16,621 bases of DNA from an uncultured bacterium (GTDB taxonomy: Bacteria; Bacteroidota; Bacteroidia; Bacteroidales; Muribaculaceae). Each line of letters begins with the position of its first letter. Position 1 is the stretch's first letter. Positions 13,944 to 16,621 of this stretch are shown piece after piece. The DNA lies in the NCBI GenBank assembly GCA_905214735.1, contig CAJMNI010000050.1, positions 1 through 16,621 of the forward strand, written 5' to 3'. The notes beneath the pieces are model-generated. The model ran no database searches. It was given only the letters and a program-made list of their open reading frames with translations, and was not told the DNA's origin. Made by a program: the position numbers and the translations under genes.

Positions 13944-15047
13944 ATGGACAACTCGATAGATAAGCCTGAAAAGAAATCATTAGCAGGCAAACTGCTCGGC
14001 TACACTGTGAGATGGCTTCTGCCTCTTGCTCTCACGGTGCTGCTGGTGACATACATGTTCCGCAAGGTGGATTTCGCCGACATGTGGCGGATCGTGACCC
14101 ACGGCGTCGACTACTGGTGGATTCTCGCAGCGATGGGAATAAGCGTATTCTCCCATATTTTCCGGGCAATGCGATGGGGCCTCCAGCTCCGCGCCCTCGG
14201 CATCCGCCCCCCTTTCATGGCCCTCTGCTGCTCCATTTTCGGAACATACGCCCTCAACCTCGTCTTCCCGAGGCTCGGGGAGGTGTGGCGCTGCACGTAT
14301 ATCGCCAATCTTGAAAAGAAACCCTTCACCAAGGTGATGGGCTCGATGGTCGGCGACCGCATCTGCGACATGATCAGCGTGCTCGCCCTCACCCTCCTCG
14401 CATTCATCGTGGCAGCGCCCCAGATCGAGAGCTTCCTCGCCAAATACCCCCTCGGCCAGGGACTGCTCTCCACCGCCTCCAACCCATGGTTCTGGATCGC
14501 AGTGGCAGCCACGATAGTGATCAGCTGGATTTTTCTCCGCTACTGGCGCAACACCAAGCCGATCCGCAAGCTCCGCCAATGGATCGCCGAGACCTGGAGC
14601 GGCGTGGCCGTGATCGGCAAAATGCCCGGCCGCAAGCAATTCTTCCTCCTGACAGTCGCCATCTGGGGATGCTACTATCTGCAGCTATACGTGGCTTTCT
14701 TCGCCTTCGATTTCACCCGCGAGATCTGCTCGCGCCCCGAATATGCCTACGGCCTCGTTCCCTGTCTGGTGGCTTTCGTGCTCTCCTCGATAGGCATGGC
14801 CGTCCCCTCAAACGGCGGACTCGGCCCCTGGAACATCGCCATCATGTTCGGCCTCGCCCTCTACGGCATCTCCGAGGCCCAGGGCACTGCCTTCTCGATG
14901 CTCCAATGGTCGGGACAGACCGTGATGCTCATCCTGCTCGGCATCCTCACGATGGTCTACATCGCTCTCAGCCGCAACGGCAAAAAGAAAGCCGGACCGG
15001 AGAATCCCGGCAAGGAGATAACTCTTTCTGACGCAACATTCCATTAA
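13944..15047 (+). CDS. YbhN/AglD-family integral membrane protein (lysylphosphatidylglycerol-synthase-type TM region)
   Basis: A 367-aa protein with about eight transmembrane helices. Family signatures are visible: NLVFPRLGEVWRC (residues about 109-121) corresponds to the conserved N...P.R.GE..R segment, and AVPSNGGLGPWN (about 290-301) to the P.-GGLG motif. These fit the UPF0104/LPG_synthase_TM family, which contains the membrane half of MprF and many standalone proteins of uncertain role, probably in lipid transport or modification. The soluble lysyl-transferase domain of MprF is absent, so lysyl-PG synthesis should not be assumed. The start ATG lies after a strong promoter. The next gene begins one base after the stop, indicating translational coupling. 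Confidence 0.85.
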   Translation: MDNSIDKPEKKSLAGKLLGYTVRWLLPLALTVLLVTYMFRKVDFADMWRIVTHGVDYWWILAAMGISVFSHIFRAMRWGLQLRALGIRPPFMALCCSIFGTYALNLVFPRLGEVWRCTYIANLEKKPFTKVMGSMVGDRICDMISVLALTLLAFIVAAPQIESFLAKYPLGQGLLSTASNPWFWIAVAATIVISWIFLRYWRNTKPIRKLRQWIAETWSGVAVIGKMPGRKQFFLLTVAIWGCYYLQLYVAFFAFDFTREICSRPEYAYGLVPCLVAFVLSSIGMAVPSNGGLGPWNIAIMFGLALYGISEAQGTAFSMLQWSGQTVMLILLGILTMVYIALSRNGKKKAGPENPGKEITLSDATFH

Positions 15048-15048
15048 C

Positions 15049-15657
15049 ATGAATTTCGAAGAAGATAACAAAATAGATTATTTCGACGGACCCGAACTCC
15101 CCGAAAAACCGAAAGAGCCCAAACGCCCGGTCCTCTCACCCGAAGACCCTCGCTATTGGGACGAGCCCGAAGATGAATTCGAGCATCTGATTCCCGACTC
15201 CCGTTCAAAACGTCTCTTTCTGATCTGGGGACTCCTCGCCGTCACCATTATCGCGGTGCTTCTTACCGTCTACATCTGGATTTTCACCCCGAAAGTGACG
15301 ACCGCCACCCAATACGGCTACATCGAATCGATCGACAAGGAGGGAACGGTTTTCCAGACCTACGAGGGTATCCTGCTCCCGTACAAGAGTCTTATGGACA
15401 CCGTGCGCCCCTACGAAGGGGATTTCGTATTCTCCACCACCAACTCCGACGCTGCCGTGAAACTGAAGAAAATGCAGTTCCACAACTCCCCGGTCAGAGT
15501 GGAATACAGTGTCTATCGCGTCGTGATGCCCTGGCGGGGCAACTCCCGCTATGTGATAACGCGCGTTGACTCCGTAAGGGAAAAAGACATCCTTCCTCCC
15601 GACCGTCAGCCGGAGACCGTCAATCCCGACAACCGAACCACAAAATTCGCGCATTAA
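15049..15657 (+). CDS. Single-pass membrane protein with periplasmic domain, coupled to the YbhN-like gene
   Basis: A 202-aa protein. Residues 1-55 are acidic and Pro-rich (DGPELPEKPKEPKRP) and should be cytoplasmic. Residues about 56-79 form one transmembrane helix (LFLIWGLLAVTIIAVLLTVYI). The remaining about 120 residues are a periplasmic beta-rich domain with conserved-looking stretches (YGYIESIDKEGTVFQTYEG, LPYKSLMDTVRPYEGDFVF, MPWRGNSRYVITRVDSV). From memory, relatives in Bacteroidales sometimes carry the label 6-phosphogluconate dehydrogenase. This sequence has no Rossmann dinucleotide motif and is far too short, so I do not adopt it. It starts one base after the YbhN-like stop, which argues for a shared complex or pathway. 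Confidence 0.8.
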   Translation: MNFEEDNKIDYFDGPELPEKPKEPKRPVLSPEDPRYWDEPEDEFEHLIPDSRSKRLFLIWGLLAVTIIAVLLTVYIWIFTPKVTTATQYGYIESIDKEGTVFQTYEGILLPYKSLMDTVRPYEGDFVFSTTNSDAAVKLKKMQFHNSPVRVEYSVYRVVMPWRGNSRYVITRVDSVREKDILPPDRQPETVNPDNRTTKFAH

Positions 15658-15660
15658 CTC

Positions 15661-15702
15661 TAAAACCTAAAGCCTAAAGCCTAAAACCTACGGCCTACGG
15701 CC
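15661..15702 (+). repeat. Heptanucleotide tandem repeat (six units) in the leader of the LRR gene
   Basis: Six uninterrupted 7-bp units fill most of the 58-nt spacer between the 202-aa gene and the LRR gene. The first four have the form TAAARCC, with G or A at position five (15661-15688). The last two are TACGGCC (15689-15702). The array ends 13 nt before the ATG at 15716. The period equals that of the array before the porin gene, but the unit sequence is unrelated. No promoter motif is seen in the spacer. Confidence 0.88.
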
Positions 15703-15715
15703 GAAAAGCATAACG

Positions 15716-16528
15716 ATGCGAAATATAATTTCAACAGCCGTTTGCCTTATGATCACCATGTCGGCCGCCGAGGCGCAGGAAGTGATCGACTCCTGCCTTC
15801 ACATAAAGGCCGGAACCACAGCCATAGCCGCTTATCAATATAAAGACAGGGAAGACTTCAACAGGGTCAGTTTCGACTCGCCGACTTCGGTGAAATCAAT
15901 CGGAGAGTATGCCTTTCTCGGCTGCGAGAAGCTCCGGCAGATAGAGCTTCCGGCATCGCTGCGGAAAATCGGCGAAGGAGCCTTCAGGGAATGCACCTCT
16001 CTGGAAGCGATTAGAATCCCCTCAGGCGTCTCCACGATACCCAAGCAGTGCTTTGCCTGGTGCGAGGCTTTGAAGCGCGCAGAACTCCCCGAAACGATTC
16101 TCGACATCAGTTCCCACGCCTTCCCCTACTGCTACTCCCTTACGGAAATCAAAATTCCCGGCAGTGTGAAACATATCGGCAGCAACGCCTTCTCCTTCTG
16201 CACATCGCTGAAGGAGGTGGAAATGCCTGCGACAATTACCGAGCTTGAATCCTACGCCTTCGCCGAATGCACATCATTGCGAAGGGCAGTGATGCCCGCC
16301 AATTCAAATCTGCTCGGCGAACAGATCTTCCAGGGCTGCGTCAACCTGCGGGAGCTTGTGGAGCCCTCGGCAAAGCCGCCGAAATTCGACTGCGACTCCG
16401 GCATATTCGACGACAGCGAGAAAGAACTCTACGAGAACTGCGACCTGATAGTAAAGCCCGGCTCGCTCGCCACCTACCGCATAGCCCCAGGCTGGCGCCG
16501 CTTCCCCCACTTCCTCCCCCTCGACTGA
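15716..16528 (+). CDS. Secreted BspA-type leucine-rich-repeat protein
   Basis: A 270-aa protein with a signal peptide (residues 1-20, CLMITMSAAEA, cleavage before QEV). It carries about seven tandem LRR_5-type repeats of about 23 residues between residues 58 and 220. Each repeat follows the pattern I....F..C..L..I.LP, with an almost invariant Cys in the F..C position (AFLGCEKL, AFRECTSL, CFAWCEAL, AFPYCYSL, AFSFCTSL, AFAECTSL, IFQGCVNL). It ends with VKPGSLATYRIAPGWRRF, the usual BspA-family cap. It is shorter than most BspA proteins, which usually carry more repeats, and has no visible T9SS sorting domain or lipobox. Likely role: exported protein-binding or adhesin-like protein. It follows the 202-aa gene by 58 nt and may be the third cistron of that operon. 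Confidence 0.88.
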   Translation: MRNIISTAVCLMITMSAAEAQEVIDSCLHIKAGTTAIAAYQYKDREDFNRVSFDSPTSVKSIGEYAFLGCEKLRQIELPASLRKIGEGAFRECTSLEAIRIPSGVSTIPKQCFAWCEALKRAELPETILDISSHAFPYCYSLTEIKIPGSVKHIGSNAFSFCTSLKEVEMPATITELESYAFAECTSLRRAVMPANSNLLGEQIFQGCVNLRELVEPSAKPPKFDCDSGIFDDSEKELYENCDLIVKPGSLATYRIAPGWRRFPHFLPLD

Positions 16529-16534
16529 AAAACC

Positions 16535-16546
16535 CCGGCAAGCCGG
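16535..16546 (+). other. Short hairpin after the LRR gene
   Basis: CCGGC-AA-GCCGG lies 6 nt after the LRR stop codon, with no following T-run. It may be a weak terminator or part of the GC-rich repeat region just downstream. Confidence 0.35.
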
Positions 16547-16552
16547 CCAAAA

Positions 16553-16606
16553 GCGCCCTAAAGGGCCGCACCGGCACACAATTGCGCCCTAAAGGGCCGC
16601 ACCGGC
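16553..16606 (+). repeat. Two identical 23-bp direct repeats with a dyad core
   Basis: Copies at 16553-16575 and 16584-16606 are identical over 23 bp and separated by 8 bp (ACACAATT), a 31-bp period. Each contains GCCCT-AA-AGGGC and can fold as GCG-CCCT-AA-AGGG with a bulged C before CGC. Two copies are visible; the array may continue beyond the window edge at 16621. They may be tandem copies of a dispersed intergenic palindromic element or part of the LRR gene's 3' end. Confidence 0.8.
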
Positions 16607-16621
16607 CCCAAAATTAAGGAG

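Noticed and set aside
13944..15047. Full lysylphosphatidylglycerol synthase (MprF)
   Set aside because: Only the membrane domain is present; the cytoplasmic aminoacyl-transfer domain is missing, so the enzymatic name is not supported.
15661..15702. CRISPR or attachment site
   Set aside because: Seven-bp contiguous units have no spacers, and no integrase, transposase or phage gene is present nearby.
16553..16606. CRISPR array
   Set aside because: Only two repeats with an 8-bp spacer and no cas genes; spacer length is far below that of any CRISPR.

Overview
The window looks like chromosomal DNA from a member of the Bacteroidota, order Bacteroidales. A gut-type, moderately GC-rich lineage such as Muribaculaceae is my best guess, but I cannot confirm the family. 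The evidence is: promoters of the TTTG-N19/20-TAnnTTTG type; A/C-rich leaders with no clear Shine-Dalgarno sequence; three large exported proteins ending in type IX secretion (T9SS)-like C-terminal domains; an Omp28-type thioredoxin domain; a phosphate-selective-porin-like outer-membrane protein; and a BspA-type leucine-rich-repeat protein.

Layout. Positions 1-273 are a long leader with a candidate promoter, a palindrome and a short upstream reading frame. Positions 274-9273 hold three co-directional genes for large multidomain exported proteins (759, 933 and 1245 aa), closed by a strong terminator at 9286-9330. The third carries six DG-type propeller-like repeats, Ig-like domains, a jelly-roll-like domain and a CxxC thioredoxin domain. 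Positions 9365-9722 are a self-contained unit: promoter, 67-aa acidic lipoprotein, terminator. Positions 9788-12533 hold an outer-membrane porin and a MOP-type polysaccharide flippase, ending in a hairpin that contains the flippase stop codon. That hairpin also faces a minus-strand tRNA-Gln(UUG) and a minus-strand membrane-anchored coiled-coil protein (12769-13698). Overlapping divergent promoters near 13822-13868 separate the latter from a plus-strand group: a YbhN/AglD-type eight-helix membrane protein, a 202-aa single-pass protein one base downstream, and a secreted LRR protein (15716-16528). A pair of 23-bp direct repeats closes the window.

How it fits together. Nearly every protein gene is predicted to act in the envelope or outside the cell. 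I see no phage, transposon, CRISPR, toxin-antitoxin or recognisable defence genes. The most unusual signals are in the leaders. Two exported-protein genes (porin and LRR protein) are each preceded by six tandem copies of a heptanucleotide; the two arrays have unrelated sequences but the same 7-bp period. All three large-protein genes are preceded by an ACCATG-initiated mini reading frame. These are observations, not proof of a new system.
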